Source of the DNA: Pseudalgibacter alginicilyticus
GTDB taxonomy: Bacteria > Bacteroidota > Bacteroidia > Flavobacteriales > Flavobacteriaceae
DNA length: 64,000 nt
Direction: 5' to 3'
Assembly (NCBI RefSeq): GCF_001310225.1
Contig: NZ_CP012898.1
Span: 2,356,001 to 2,420,000, forward strand
Shown here: positions 54,255 through 63,129 of the stretch, piece by piece
How the letters are laid out: each line of letters begins with the position of its first letter
How positions within the stretch are numbered: the stretch's first letter is position 1
Made by a program: the position numbers and the translations under genes
The notes under the pieces: generated by a model
Told to the model about the DNA's origin: nothing
What the model saw: the letters and a program-made list of their open reading frames with translations, nothing else
Database searches by the model: none

Positions 54255-55463
54255 TTATTTTTTTTGAAGTTCTAACTTTCTTGAAAGTGCTTCTAAATAA
54301 TAATAATCAGCATATACCAAAGGAACATCTATTTCAGATTTCCATGGCTTAGACCCTGTTGAGTGTTTCAATAAAAACCCTTCATCAGCACCTTGAGTAT
54401 TAAAATATTTATCTGTTGATAAAGAAGCCAACATGCCGTTAGCTACTTTCAAGTATTCCTCTTTATTTTCTGCACTTGTTGTAAATGTACTTAACTCATA
54501 AAGCGCTGAAGCCATAACAGCAGCCGCTGAAGCATCTTTCGGTTCACTTTCAACATCTTTTAAGCTAAAATCCCATTTCGGAACAAAATCATTAGGAAGT
54601 GTTGCAACATTAATAATGTAGTTTGCAACCTTTTCTGCTTGTTTTAAAAACTCAGGGTCCTGAGTTTCACGATACGCCATAGAATATCCATACAGAGCCC
54701 AAGCTTGACCTCTTGCCCAAGCAGAATCATCAGCATAACCTTGATGTGTTACTTTATCTTTTGCAACTCCAGTAATGGTATCATAATTAACAACATGATA
54801 GGAACTATAATCACTTCTAAAGTGATTTTTTATCGTGGTTTTTGCATGTGAGTTGGCAATATTATAAAAAACAGAATCACCTGTTTCTTTCCAAGCCCAA
54901 TATAATAATTCAAGATTCATTAAATTATCAATTATTACAGGAAACTCCCATTTGTCTTTATGGTGGTCCCAAGAACGAATAGACCCCACCGTTTCATCAA
55001 ACCTTGTTACTAAGGTTTTAGCAGACTCAACCAACACACTCTTATAAGCAGCATTATTAGTATATTTATAACCCAATCCGTAACTAGCCATCATCTTAAA
55101 TCCTATGTCATGATTTGACCCATTAAACTGTTCTTTTTCCAATAATTCGGTAAACTTAATAGCTTGATCTTTCCATTCTGGATTTTCGGTTAAATGGTAA
55201 GTAAACCATAAAACCCCTGGATAAAAACCACTGGTCCAATCTCGTCTGTTTACAAGGCCTAACTCACCATTCTCTACAGTTCTTGGAAAAATTCTTCTTT
55301 GTGAGAGATCAAAATCGCTTTTAAGTACTGGTGAATATTTTAATTGTGTTGTGATTTTTTCAATTAGTTCATTCTTATTTATATTCGTTTCTTTCAACGC
55401 ACCTTTTGACTTACACGAACTCATTAAAACTGTCAGCATTATAAAAACAGATAGATACCTCAT
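54255..55463 (-). CDS. GH88 unsaturated glucuronyl hydrolase
   Basis: A 402-residue lipoprotein (lipobox LMSSC, Cys17) with an (alpha/alpha)6 barrel. It has the GH88 residues: D119 in SNHDIGFKMM and D179 in VIIDNLMNLELL, matching the two conserved Asp of characterised unsaturated glucuronyl hydrolases, and YADDSAWARGQAWALYG further on. It removes the 4,5-unsaturated uronic acid left at the non-reducing end by polysaccharide lyases. Its presence is the best sequence evidence that the locus degrades a uronate-containing polymer by a lyase route. It is the first gene of the susC-3 operon, directly under operator site B. Confidence 0.93.
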   Translation of the reverse strand: MRYLSVFIMLTVLMSSCKSKGALKETNINKNELIEKITTQLKYSPVLKSDFDLSQRRIFPRTVENGELGLVNRRDWTSGFYPGVLWFTYHLTENPEWKDQAIKFTELLEKEQFNGSNHDIGFKMMASYGLGYKYTNNAAYKSVLVESAKTLVTRFDETVGSIRSWDHHKDKWEFPVIIDNLMNLELLYWAWKETGDSVFYNIANSHAKTTIKNHFRSDYSSYHVVNYDTITGVAKDKVTHQGYADDSAWARGQAWALYGYSMAYRETQDPEFLKQAEKVANYIINVATLPNDFVPKWDFSLKDVESEPKDASAAAVMASALYELSTFTTSAENKEEYLKVANGMLASLSTDKYFNTQGADEGFLLKHSTGSKPWKSEIDVPLVYADYYYLEALSRKLELQKK

Positions 55464-55514
55464 TACTTTTTCTTTAATTTGTTATAATTATTTTTTACCC
55501 AATAATGGTTTTTA

Positions 55515-55620
55515 CAAAAATACTGGTTGTCATTAGACTTTTTTTACACCATTGTTCCCATTTATAGCTCCTAATGTTACATTTTAGTACATATGTTTCA
55601 AAAAACAACATGTGTGCTAA
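55515..55620 (-). promoter_or_regulatory. Candidate HTCS operator and promoter, site B (GH88-susC-3 operon)
   Basis: On the minus strand, 55620-55584 reads TTAGCAC, AC, ATGTT, 9 nt, AACAT, AT, GTACTAA, a near-perfect dyad (33 of 37 identical to site A). TATTTTTG lies at 55522-55515, again 71 nt from the ATGTTTCA start at plus 55593. The adjoining 22 bases at 55546-55567 are identical to 42541-42562. The box is 52 bp upstream of the GH88 start at 55463. The element also lies 68 bp upstream of the HTCS gene on the other strand, so the regulator could control its own expression. Confidence 0.77.
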
Positions 55621-55687
55621 TTTTTATCAGTTATTCAGTTTTAGCTTAAACTAATTATTTAGTACTTTGGTATACTAAATTTTTAAT

Positions 55688-58600
55688 ATGAAAAACTGGT
55701 ATTATAGCATATTACTTAATATAATTACAACATCCTTATTTGCTATTACAGACCCCTATATTTCCTTATCTAAAATAACACCCGCAGGTGGTGTAGCGTA
55801 TTCACAAGTAACTACCATACTAGAAGACAATCAAGGCCTTATATGGTTTGGGACTAACAATGGGCTTTTTTCCTATAATTCTATTGATATTAAAAGATAT
55901 AGTCACTTACAGAATGATGTATCTACCCTTCCAACCAATAGAATAAACACCTTATACAAGGATAGAAATGGCAAAATGTGGGTAACAACAGAAAATGGTT
56001 TAAGTGCCTATAACGTCAAAAAAAATAATTTTGAAAGATTTAGCATTAAAGATCAGTTTGACAATTTTATTGGCAAAGACATCATCTCTTTTTTTGAAGA
56101 TAATGAAGATGTTTATTGGTTTGCAGATGAAAATGGCTTTGGTACCATAAATCCCACAACAAAACGTGCTGTGTACCAAACCATAAACAACAAAACAAGC
56201 TCGGTTAGTTTACTTTCCATTGATCAAGCCAAATGCATATGGGTTTTTTATGATGACGGCGATATTTATTACAAACTTAAAGATTCAAATACATTTCAAT
56301 TTTTTGCAAAAGGCATCAGTAACCCTATTAGATCTGTCCTTATTGACGATGGATTGATTTGGATTGGTTATGAATCTGAAGGCTTGTTATGCATGGATAT
56401 CTATGGGAAAACGAAACACCACTTTAATTCAAAAAAAAATGAAACCTCAAAATTACCAAGCAACGAAATAAGAAGTATTATAAAAGACGAAAATAATCAA
56501 ATATGGGCAGCAACGTATAATGGTATTGTAATTATTAAAAACTTTAAAGTTAATTTGATAATAGACCAACAAAAATACCCTGAATTACCAAATCATTCCA
56601 TTTGGTCCTTATATAAAGATTCTCATAAAAATATTTGGATAGGTACTTGGATGGGAGGAATGGCTTTTCATAGCGCTTACAACAATTCTTTTTTACACTA
56701 CAACCAATCCACTTCAAAAAAATCATTGAGCGACAATATTGTAAGTTGTTTTGTGCAAGTTCCTAACAAATCAGATATCCTAATTGGTACAGATGATGGT
56801 GAACTAAATAAATTCAACCCTAAAACCAATATTTTCACTACAGAACCTATATACTACAATGGTAAAACGATACAAAACATCAAATCACTTGCCTATGATA
56901 AATTTGAAACTTTATGGGTAGGCACATATGGGAATGGTGTTTTATATAGAGAAAAAAACCAAGATAAATTTAAGCAATTAACACCTCCTTTTGATACTGG
57001 TCTACAAGCTTTAAGCATATTACCAACCAATGAAGGCATATGGGTTTCTGATTATGCTCAGGGCGTTTATTTCTATAATTTTCAATCAAAACAATTCACT
57101 ACTTACCAGCATAACCCACTGGATATTAATTCAATATCTGACAATTATGTTCGTCAAATTATTCAAGACAAACAAGGCAACATCTGGTTTGCTACTCAAA
57201 ATGGTCTCAATCTTTTAAAAAAGGGACACTCTAAATTCATTCGTTTATTTTATCAAGAAAACAATCCTGAAAGTATAGCTACTAATTTTATTTATAGCCT
57301 TCATGAAGACAATAAAGGATTTATATGGATAGGTACTAATGGTCAAGGGTTGGACAAGTACAATCCTGAAACAAATATAGCAAAACATTTTACAACTAAA
57401 GAAGGACTCCCTGGAAATGAAATATTTTCTATCCTGCAAGATTACGAACAAAATCTATGGATCACTACTGAAAAAGGCCTCTGTAAGTTTAACCCAGAAA
57501 CCAATGAAATTAGGTCATTTGTTAGCAATAAAGGCATAAAGAACAATCACTTTCATCCAACAGCAGCCTTAGAATCATCAGACAACGAATTGTATTTTGG
57601 AGGATCAAATGGTTTGGTTCGTTTTTTACCTCATGAAATAAAAACAAATCCAATTCCTCCTATTACAACTATAACACGATTTTTTATAAACAATGAAGAG
57701 ATTTTCCCTAATAGTAAAAACAGTGTTTTAAATGATATTATAAGTAATACTAAATCCATTGAATTAAAACACAAACAGAACTCTATAAGTTTTCAATTTA
57801 TATCAAATAATTACATAAATCCTGAAAAAAACCAATTTGAATATAGATTATTAGGATTTGATGACCAATGGAGCAATACTGACTATATTGAACGAGCAAA
57901 TTTTACGAATATACCTCCAGGAGATTATATTTTTGAGGTAAAAGCAGCCAATAATGATGGTGTTTGGAACAATAAGCCAACACAAATTCTTATAAGTATT
58001 AGTCCTCCACTATGGTTAACTTGGTATGCATATTCATTTTATTTAGTTGCTCTTGTAGCTTCCATTTATTTTTTCAGAAAACAAGTTATTCATCGTCAAA
58101 ATCTGAAATCTGAAATAAATATGGCAAAAATTCAACGGGAAACTGAAGAACAATTGCATCAATTAAAGCTACAATTTTTTACAAATATCTCTCATGAATT
58201 CAGAACACCCTTAACACTCATTCAAGGGCCTGTAGTACGTTTATTAAAAACGGGGCTTGAAAATGACGCCTCCAACAAACAACTAATGCTTATTAAAAAT
58301 AACACAGACCGTTTGTTGCGATTAATTAATCAATTTCTTGATTTTAGAAGAGTAGACCATGGCAAATTGAAACTCAGTCCTATACATGCAGACATTGTTT
58401 CGTTTAGCAAAAACGTATTTAACTGTTTTGAAGAGCATGCTAACTACCGGAATTTTAAATTTGATTTCATATCGGAAATCCCTAATCTTAAAATGGATTT
58501 TGATACCGATAAAATAGATAAAGTGCTGGTAAATCTCCTTTCAAATGCTTTTAAATATTCACCAGATAATGGCGAGGTTTCATTAAAAATCCAAAGTAAT

Positions 58601-59779
58601 TCCAAACCTTCGCTAAAACCTAATTGGAACAGTTATACTATAGGAGAAGCAATTGAAGAAGATTACATTACTATAAGTATCTCTGACACAGGGGAAGGAA
58701 TATCAGCCGATAAACTTCCTAAAATATTTGAACGATTTTTTCAAATTGAAAATAATGGGAATAGAGGTACAGGTATTGGGCTTTCTTTATCTACTAACTA
58801 CATTACCATGCATCGAGGTCAATTAACAGTAAGTAGCGCAGAAGGCAAAGGATCCATTTTTTGTATAAGCTTGCCACAAACCCAATTAGAATCTCTTAAT
58901 GATAGCACAGCAGAAAATGCAAACACATCACCTTTTGACTTTACATCAGAATCATCATCGCCTATTGAAAACAAAATTAAATCTTCTGATGCAACAGAAA
59001 ATCAAGAATCCCTCATATTAATTGCAGAAGATAACCCTGAACTATTAGATTTCATAGGAGAATCACTTCAAAATCATTTTAGAATAGCCAAAGCTAAAAA
59101 TGGGAAAGAAGCGTTTGAACAAATAAATTCTTTATATCCAGATTTAGTCATTTCTGATATCATGATGCCGGAAATTGACGGTATAGAATTGTGTTCAAAA
59201 ATAAAAACAGATATTAGAACAAGTCATATTCCTGTTATTTTGCTGACCGCCTTAGACACCGTTCAAGATAAAATTACAGGTATTCACTCTGGTGCCGATG
59301 CTTATTTGGCAAAACCATTTGATGAAGAACTTTTAATTGTTCAAATTAATAACTTATTAAATTCTAGAAAAGCACTTCGAGAATCGTTTGTTTCAACCCA
59401 AGATGCCGTATGGGAAAACCATTCTGATATACACGACCTTGATAAAAAACTACTTTTAAAAGCTATTAATATTATTGAACAAAACATAACTAATGCCGAT
59501 TTTACTGTGGAAGATTTAGCTAAGAACCTACATTTAAGTCGCACGCATCTTCATAGAAAACTAAAGTCACTTACAGATCAATCCGCAACTGAGTTTATTC
59601 GTAGTATCAGGCTCAAACATGCTGTTAAATTAATGAAAAAAGGAGACACTACCATTAATGAAATAGGTTATGCTGTAGGTTTTAATTCACACAATTACTT
59701 TACAAAAGCCTTTAAAAAACAATATGGAAAATCGCCTAGTGAATTTATAAAAGAACACTTTAAATTTACTGATGAATAG
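55688..59779 (+). CDS. Hybrid two-component system (HTCS) sensor-regulator
   Basis: A 1363-residue one-protein signalling system. Signal peptide 1-19; a periplasmic sensor of two seven-bladed propellers made of Reg_prop repeats (ILEDNQGLIWFGTNNGLF, LYKDRNGKMWVTTENGL, and so on, about 30-660); a Y_Y_Y domain (RLLGFDDQWSNTDYIERANF, about 690-770); one membrane segment at about 775-797; HisKA with H836 in ISHEFRTPLTLIQG; HATPase with NLLSNAFKYSP and GTGIGLSLS; a receiver with D1157 in VISDIMMPEIDG and K1209; an AraC-type helix-turn-helix pair at the C terminus (LARTHLHRKL-type helix, then INEIGYAVGFNSHNYFTKAF). It should sense an oligosaccharide in the periplasm and activate PUL promoters. It is divergent from the GH88 operon. 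Confidence 0.97.
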   Translation: MKNWYYSILLNIITTSLFAITDPYISLSKITPAGGVAYSQVTTILEDNQGLIWFGTNNGLFSYNSIDIKRYSHLQNDVSTLPTNRINTLYKDRNGKMWVTTENGLSAYNVKKNNFERFSIKDQFDNFIGKDIISFFEDNEDVYWFADENGFGTINPTTKRAVYQTINNKTSSVSLLSIDQAKCIWVFYDDGDIYYKLKDSNTFQFFAKGISNPIRSVLIDDGLIWIGYESEGLLCMDIYGKTKHHFNSKKNETSKLPSNEIRSIIKDENNQIWAATYNGIVIIKNFKVNLIIDQQKYPELPNHSIWSLYKDSHKNIWIGTWMGGMAFHSAYNNSFLHYNQSTSKKSLSDNIVSCFVQVPNKSDILIGTDDGELNKFNPKTNIFTTEPIYYNGKTIQNIKSLAYDKFETLWVGTYGNGVLYREKNQDKFKQLTPPFDTGLQALSILPTNEGIWVSDYAQGVYFYNFQSKQFTTYQHNPLDINSISDNYVRQIIQDKQGNIWFATQNGLNLLKKGHSKFIRLFYQENNPESIATNFIYSLHEDNKGFIWIGTNGQGLDKYNPETNIAKHFTTKEGLPGNEIFSILQDYEQNLWITTEKGLCKFNPETNEIRSFVSNKGIKNNHFHPTAALESSDNELYFGGSNGLVRFLPHEIKTNPIPPITTITRFFINNEEIFPNSKNSVLNDIISNTKSIELKHKQNSISFQFISNNYINPEKNQFEYRLLGFDDQWSNTDYIERANFTNIPPGDYIFEVKAANNDGVWNNKPTQILISISPPLWLTWYAYSFYLVALVASIYFFRKQVIHRQNLKSEINMAKIQRETEEQLHQLKLQFFTNISHEFRTPLTLIQGPVVRLLKTGLENDASNKQLMLIKNNTDRLLRLINQFLDFRRVDHGKLKLSPIHADIVSFSKNVFNCFEEHANYRNFKFDFISEIPNLKMDFDTDKIDKVLVNLLSNAFKYSPDNGEVSLKIQSNSKPSLKPNWNSYTIGEAIEEDYITISISDTGEGISADKLPKIFERFFQIENNGNRGTGIGLSLSTNYITMHRGQLTVSSAEGKGSIFCISLPQTQLESLNDSTAENANTSPFDFTSESSSPIENKIKSSDATENQESLILIAEDNPELLDFIGESLQNHFRIAKAKNGKEAFEQINSLYPDLVISDIMMPEIDGIELCSKIKTDIRTSHIPVILLTALDTVQDKITGIHSGADAYLAKPFDEELLIVQINNLLNSRKALRESFVSTQDAVWENHSDIHDLDKKLLLKAINIIEQNITNADFTVEDLAKNLHLSRTHLHRKLKSLTDQSATEFIRSIRLKHAVKLMKKGDTTINEIGYAVGFNSHNYFTKAFKKQYGKSPSEFIKEHFKFTDE

Positions 59780-59909
59780 AGATAACATGAAACAAACAAT
59801 TTAAAGTATTTATTTTTTTTCAACTTAAAAAACCAAAATCTCTTTTTAAAAACGTATCAAACAAATATATAGATGCAATAAAATTTTCTCGACACATACT
59901 TTTCTCACT

Positions 59910-59917
59910 ATATTTGA
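59910..59917 (+). promoter_or_regulatory. Possible -7 box (TATATTTG) for the DUF202-SLC13 genes
   Basis: TATATTTG fits the Bacteroidetes TAnnTTTG consensus, 69 bp upstream of the start at 59987. No TTG element lies at the expected -33 distance. The 207-bp gap after the HTCS gene otherwise shows nothing clear, and no convincing terminator. Confidence 0.4.
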
Positions 59918-59986
59918 TAGAATAGGCAACGCATTTTAAAACAAAGTTTTACACGTGTATGGTCTCAATTCACAAATAATAAACTT

Positions 59987-60343
59987 ATGAAACGTATTAT
60001 AAAAGCACCACTAAAAATCAAAAACATGAAACTCTTACGTTTTGGTCGTGATTTTAAACCAGACGAAGAAGTTATTTTAAGAGATTATTTAGCTATTGAG
60101 CGTACTCGTTTAGCAAACGAGCGCACACTGTTGTCTTACATCCGATCATCATTATACCTCCTTTTAGGAAGTATTGCATTTTTTCAATTAAAAGGTTTTC
60201 CAAATTTTAAATACTTGGCCATTTTATCATTGATATTTAGTGCTGTTTTTTTTATAATCGGCGTTTATCGTTTTACATTACTCAAAAAAAGCCTAAAACG
60301 CTTGTATTATATTTCTGAAGAAAAAGAAAATAAAAACAGTTAA
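59987..60343 (+). CDS. DUF202 (YidH-like) small membrane protein
   Basis: A 118-residue membrane protein. DYLAIERTRLANERTLLSYI is the hallmark N-terminal helix of DUF202 proteins. Two membrane segments follow (about 50-65 YLLLGSIAFFQL and about 75-97 YLAILSLIFSAVFFIIGVYR), with a charged tail. A later start at ATG 60026 (MKLLRFGRDFKPD) would also keep the whole domain. It lies 17 bp before the SLC13 permease gene on the same strand, so they are likely co-transcribed. The function of this family is not established. Confidence 0.88.
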   Translation: MKRIIKAPLKIKNMKLLRFGRDFKPDEEVILRDYLAIERTRLANERTLLSYIRSSLYLLLGSIAFFQLKGFPNFKYLAILSLIFSAVFFIIGVYRFTLLKKSLKRLYYISEEKENKNS

Positions 60344-60360
60344 GTAATCTCTATTCTTTT

Positions 60361-62133
60361 ATGGATTTATTAATAACCATCGTTATAATTATTGTTGGAG
60401 TCTTTCTTTTTGTTAAAGATTATTTTTCTATTGATACCACCTCCATACTTATCATGGCTTTGTTTATTATAGCTGGTGTATTAAGTCCAGAAGAAGGGTT
60501 TTCAGGATTTAATCATCCAGCAACCTTAACTTTAGGTTGTATTTTTGTTGTTAGTGGAGGCATATTTAGTTCAGGCATTTTAAACGGATTGAGCCACCGA
60601 ATTATTAAATTAGCTAAAATACATTACAGTATAGCACTTGTTGTATTTTGTTTAATTTCTGGTGTATTTTCTGCATTCATTAATGATACAGCCGTGGTAG
60701 CTCTCTTACTTCCTATTGCTTTAACCGTTTGTAAAGAAACTAAAATCAGTCCTAGTATGCTGCTTATGCCTATTTCATTTGCAGCGTTGTTTGGAGGTAC
60801 TTGCACCCTTATTGGTACATCAACCAACATATTAATTAGTAGCTATGCAGAAAAATATGGTGTAGAACCATTTGGTATGTTTGAGTTTACTAAAGCCGCT
60901 TTATGCCTTTTAGCTATTGGTTTTATATATATTTTTTTCATTGGTCCACTGCTACTTCCTAGGCGTAGGAATAAAGAAAATGAACTTATAAAAAAAGCTG
61001 AACAATACATTACAGAAATTTATATCGAAGAAAACTGTACTGACATAAACATCCTTTTAACAAACTCAAAATTAGTTAAAGAATTTAATGTTAATATTCT
61101 TTCCATTTTACGCCAAGGTGTTTTAGTTCATGAGTTTAATAAAGAAACTAAAATAATGCAAGCTGATATTTTAAAAGTACTTGTGTTACCAGAAACACTT
61201 TCAAGATTGTTAGATACAGATGGTTATGCTATTAAAGGCAACAAACGCATGCAAAAAGCAGAAGAAGAAAGCACAAATTATAATATTTATGAAACTATTA
61301 TCCCTTTTGGCTCTGGGCTATCCAATAACACTTTAAAATCTATCAATTTTAGAAGACAATATAACGCCTCCATTTTAGCAATTCGGCAACGTGGTGAAAT
61401 TCTTTATGATAAACTAACCCATACAATTTTAAAAGAGGGCGACATGCTATTAATTATGAGCCAAGAGGAAGAAATTAACAATTTAGAATCTCAAAATTTA
61501 ATTGTTAAACTTTCCGAATACACAAAGAAAAAAACCAACTACAAAAAAGCCATTCCTGCTGTTTTAATTGGTATTGGTGTCGTGTTAACTGCATCATTAA
61601 ATCTAACTTCTATTTTAATTAGTGCTATGGTTGGCGCATTACTTATGATTGTAATAGGAATATTAAAACCTCATGAAGCCTACAAAGCTGTAGAATGGAA
61701 AGTTATTTTTATGATGGCTGGTGTACTTTCAATGGGAACCGCTTTAGAAAAAACAGGAGGTGCTACACTTATTGCTCACTACATTAAAGAAACTTTAGGA
61801 CAATACGATGCTCAAATAACGTTAAGCTTACTATATTTAGTAACCTTTATTTCAACCAACCTAATTTCTAGTAAGGCAACAGCTGCATTAATGACCCCAA
61901 TAGTAATCATGTTATCACAAGCCATGGCAATTAGTGAGCGCCCATTCTTAATAGCCGTTATGTTTGCCTGCTCCTTAACATTCATGACTCCAATGAGTTA
62001 CCCAACCAACACCATGGTTTATGCGCCAGGAAATTATAAATTCAATGACTTTTTAAAAATGGGAACCCCTTTAAATATTTTAATTTGGCTATCTGCCACT
62101 TTTATTATACCATATTTTTTTCCTTTTAAGTAG
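60361..62133 (+). CDS. SLC13/DASS-family anion permease with TrkA-C domains
   Basis: A 590-residue inner-membrane transporter. The N-terminal membrane half contains FSAFINDTAVVALLLPIA and GTCTLIGTSTNILIS, the paired hairpin motifs of the SLC13 (divalent anion:Na+) family. A cytoplasmic insert at about 205-385 holds two TrkA-C-like regulatory domains (LRQGVLVHEFN; GDMLLIMSQEEEI). The C-terminal membrane half ends with TNLISSKATAALMTPIVIML and TFMTPMSYPTNTMVYAPGNY. The family carries sulfate, phosphate or dicarboxylates. Proximity to many sulfatases makes sulfate a tempting substrate, but the gene is on the opposite strand in a housekeeping region, so this stays open. Confidence 0.9.
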   Translation: MDLLITIVIIIVGVFLFVKDYFSIDTTSILIMALFIIAGVLSPEEGFSGFNHPATLTLGCIFVVSGGIFSSGILNGLSHRIIKLAKIHYSIALVVFCLISGVFSAFINDTAVVALLLPIALTVCKETKISPSMLLMPISFAALFGGTCTLIGTSTNILISSYAEKYGVEPFGMFEFTKAALCLLAIGFIYIFFIGPLLLPRRRNKENELIKKAEQYITEIYIEENCTDINILLTNSKLVKEFNVNILSILRQGVLVHEFNKETKIMQADILKVLVLPETLSRLLDTDGYAIKGNKRMQKAEEESTNYNIYETIIPFGSGLSNNTLKSINFRRQYNASILAIRQRGEILYDKLTHTILKEGDMLLIMSQEEEINNLESQNLIVKLSEYTKKKTNYKKAIPAVLIGIGVVLTASLNLTSILISAMVGALLMIVIGILKPHEAYKAVEWKVIFMMAGVLSMGTALEKTGGATLIAHYIKETLGQYDAQITLSLLYLVTFISTNLISSKATAALMTPIVIMLSQAMAISERPFLIAVMFACSLTFMTPMSYPTNTMVYAPGNYKFNDFLKMGTPLNILIWLSATFIIPYFFPFK

Positions 62134-62174
62134 ATTGACTCATAAATTATCAATCCTTTATTTACAGCTTTTTG

Positions 62175-62203
62175 TTGAAACCAAAATTGTTTAATTACCT
62201 TTG
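62175..62203 (+). promoter_or_regulatory. Bacteroidetes-type promoter of yicC
   Basis: TTG at 62175-62177, an 18-nt spacer, then TACCTTTG at 62196-62203, matching the TTG / TAnnTTTG consensus at normal spacing. The start codon of yicC is 21 bp downstream. Unlike the PUL operator promoters it has a proper -33 element, as expected for a constitutive housekeeping gene. Confidence 0.78.
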
Positions 62204-62224
62204 TAACACATAAAAAATCAACCA

Positions 62225-63082
62225 ATGATATATTCAATGACAGGGTATGGTAAATCTGTTTTACAATTACCAACAAAAAAGATTACCATAGAAATAAAAT
62301 CACTCAACAGCAAAAACCTAGATTTGAATACCCGAATGCCTTCTGTTTACAGAGAAAAGGAATTAGATATCAGAAAACTTATTGCCTCAAAATTAGAACG
62401 AGGCAAAGTAGATTTTTCTATTTTTGTTGAAATTACAGGTGAAGAAACTACAACACAAATTAATACACCAGTTGTAAAACAATACATTAAACAACTTAAA
62501 GACATAGTAAATAGCGATGAAACCGAATTACTTAAAATGGCTGTTCGATTTCCAGATGCTTTAAATACCGAGCGTACCGATATTGATGAAAATGAATGGA
62601 AAGCTGTTTTAAATGAAACTAAATCAGCACTTGAAAACATCAATATTTATAGACTTGACGAAGGCCGAGTTTTAGAACAAGATTTTAAAACCCGGGTACA
62701 AACCATTGCAACGCTTTTAGATAACGTTATTGATATAGACCCTGAACGTGTTTCGGCAGTTAGAGAACGTTTACATAAAGGTGTTGAAGACCTTAAAGAA
62801 AAATATGACGAAAACCGATTCGAGCAAGAATTGATTTATTATATTGAAAAATATGATATTACAGAAGAGAAAGTTCGTCTTAAAAACCACTTAGAATACT
62901 TTATATCTGCACTCAACTCTAATGATTCTAATGGAAAAAAATTAGGATTTATCACTCAAGAAATTGGTAGAGAAATTAATACCATTGGTTCTAAAAGCAA
63001 CTATGCTGCCATGCAAAAATTAGTAGTGCAAATGAAAGACGAACTGGAAAAAATTAAAGAACAATTATTAAATGTCTTATAA
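62225..63082 (+). CDS. yicC: YicC/YloC-family endoribonuclease
   Basis: A 285-residue protein, full length for the family. It opens with the conserved MIYSMTGYGKSVLQLP, followed by IEIKSLNSKNLDLNTRMP, and ends in the conserved C-terminal region GKKLGFITQEIGREINTIGS, KSNYAAMQKLVVQMKDELEK and IKEQLLNV. Family members have been described as endoribonucleases. It has its own promoter at 62175-62203 and is followed 47 bp later by gmk, an arrangement that suggests a transcript with gmk and nadD. Confidence 0.95.
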   Translation: MIYSMTGYGKSVLQLPTKKITIEIKSLNSKNLDLNTRMPSVYREKELDIRKLIASKLERGKVDFSIFVEITGEETTTQINTPVVKQYIKQLKDIVNSDETELLKMAVRFPDALNTERTDIDENEWKAVLNETKSALENINIYRLDEGRVLEQDFKTRVQTIATLLDNVIDIDPERVSAVRERLHKGVEDLKEKYDENRFEQELIYYIEKYDITEEKVRLKNHLEYFISALNSNDSNGKKLGFITQEIGREINTIGSKSNYAAMQKLVVQMKDELEKIKEQLLNVL

Positions 63083-63129
63083 TTAATACTCGTGCTCAGT
63101 CTTAATCTCAATCAAAAAATTAATTCCTT

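Noticed and set aside
55660-55670. TACTTTG-like sequence just upstream of the HTCS gene
   Set aside because: One base short of the TAnnTTTG consensus and no TTG at -33; not called as a promoter.
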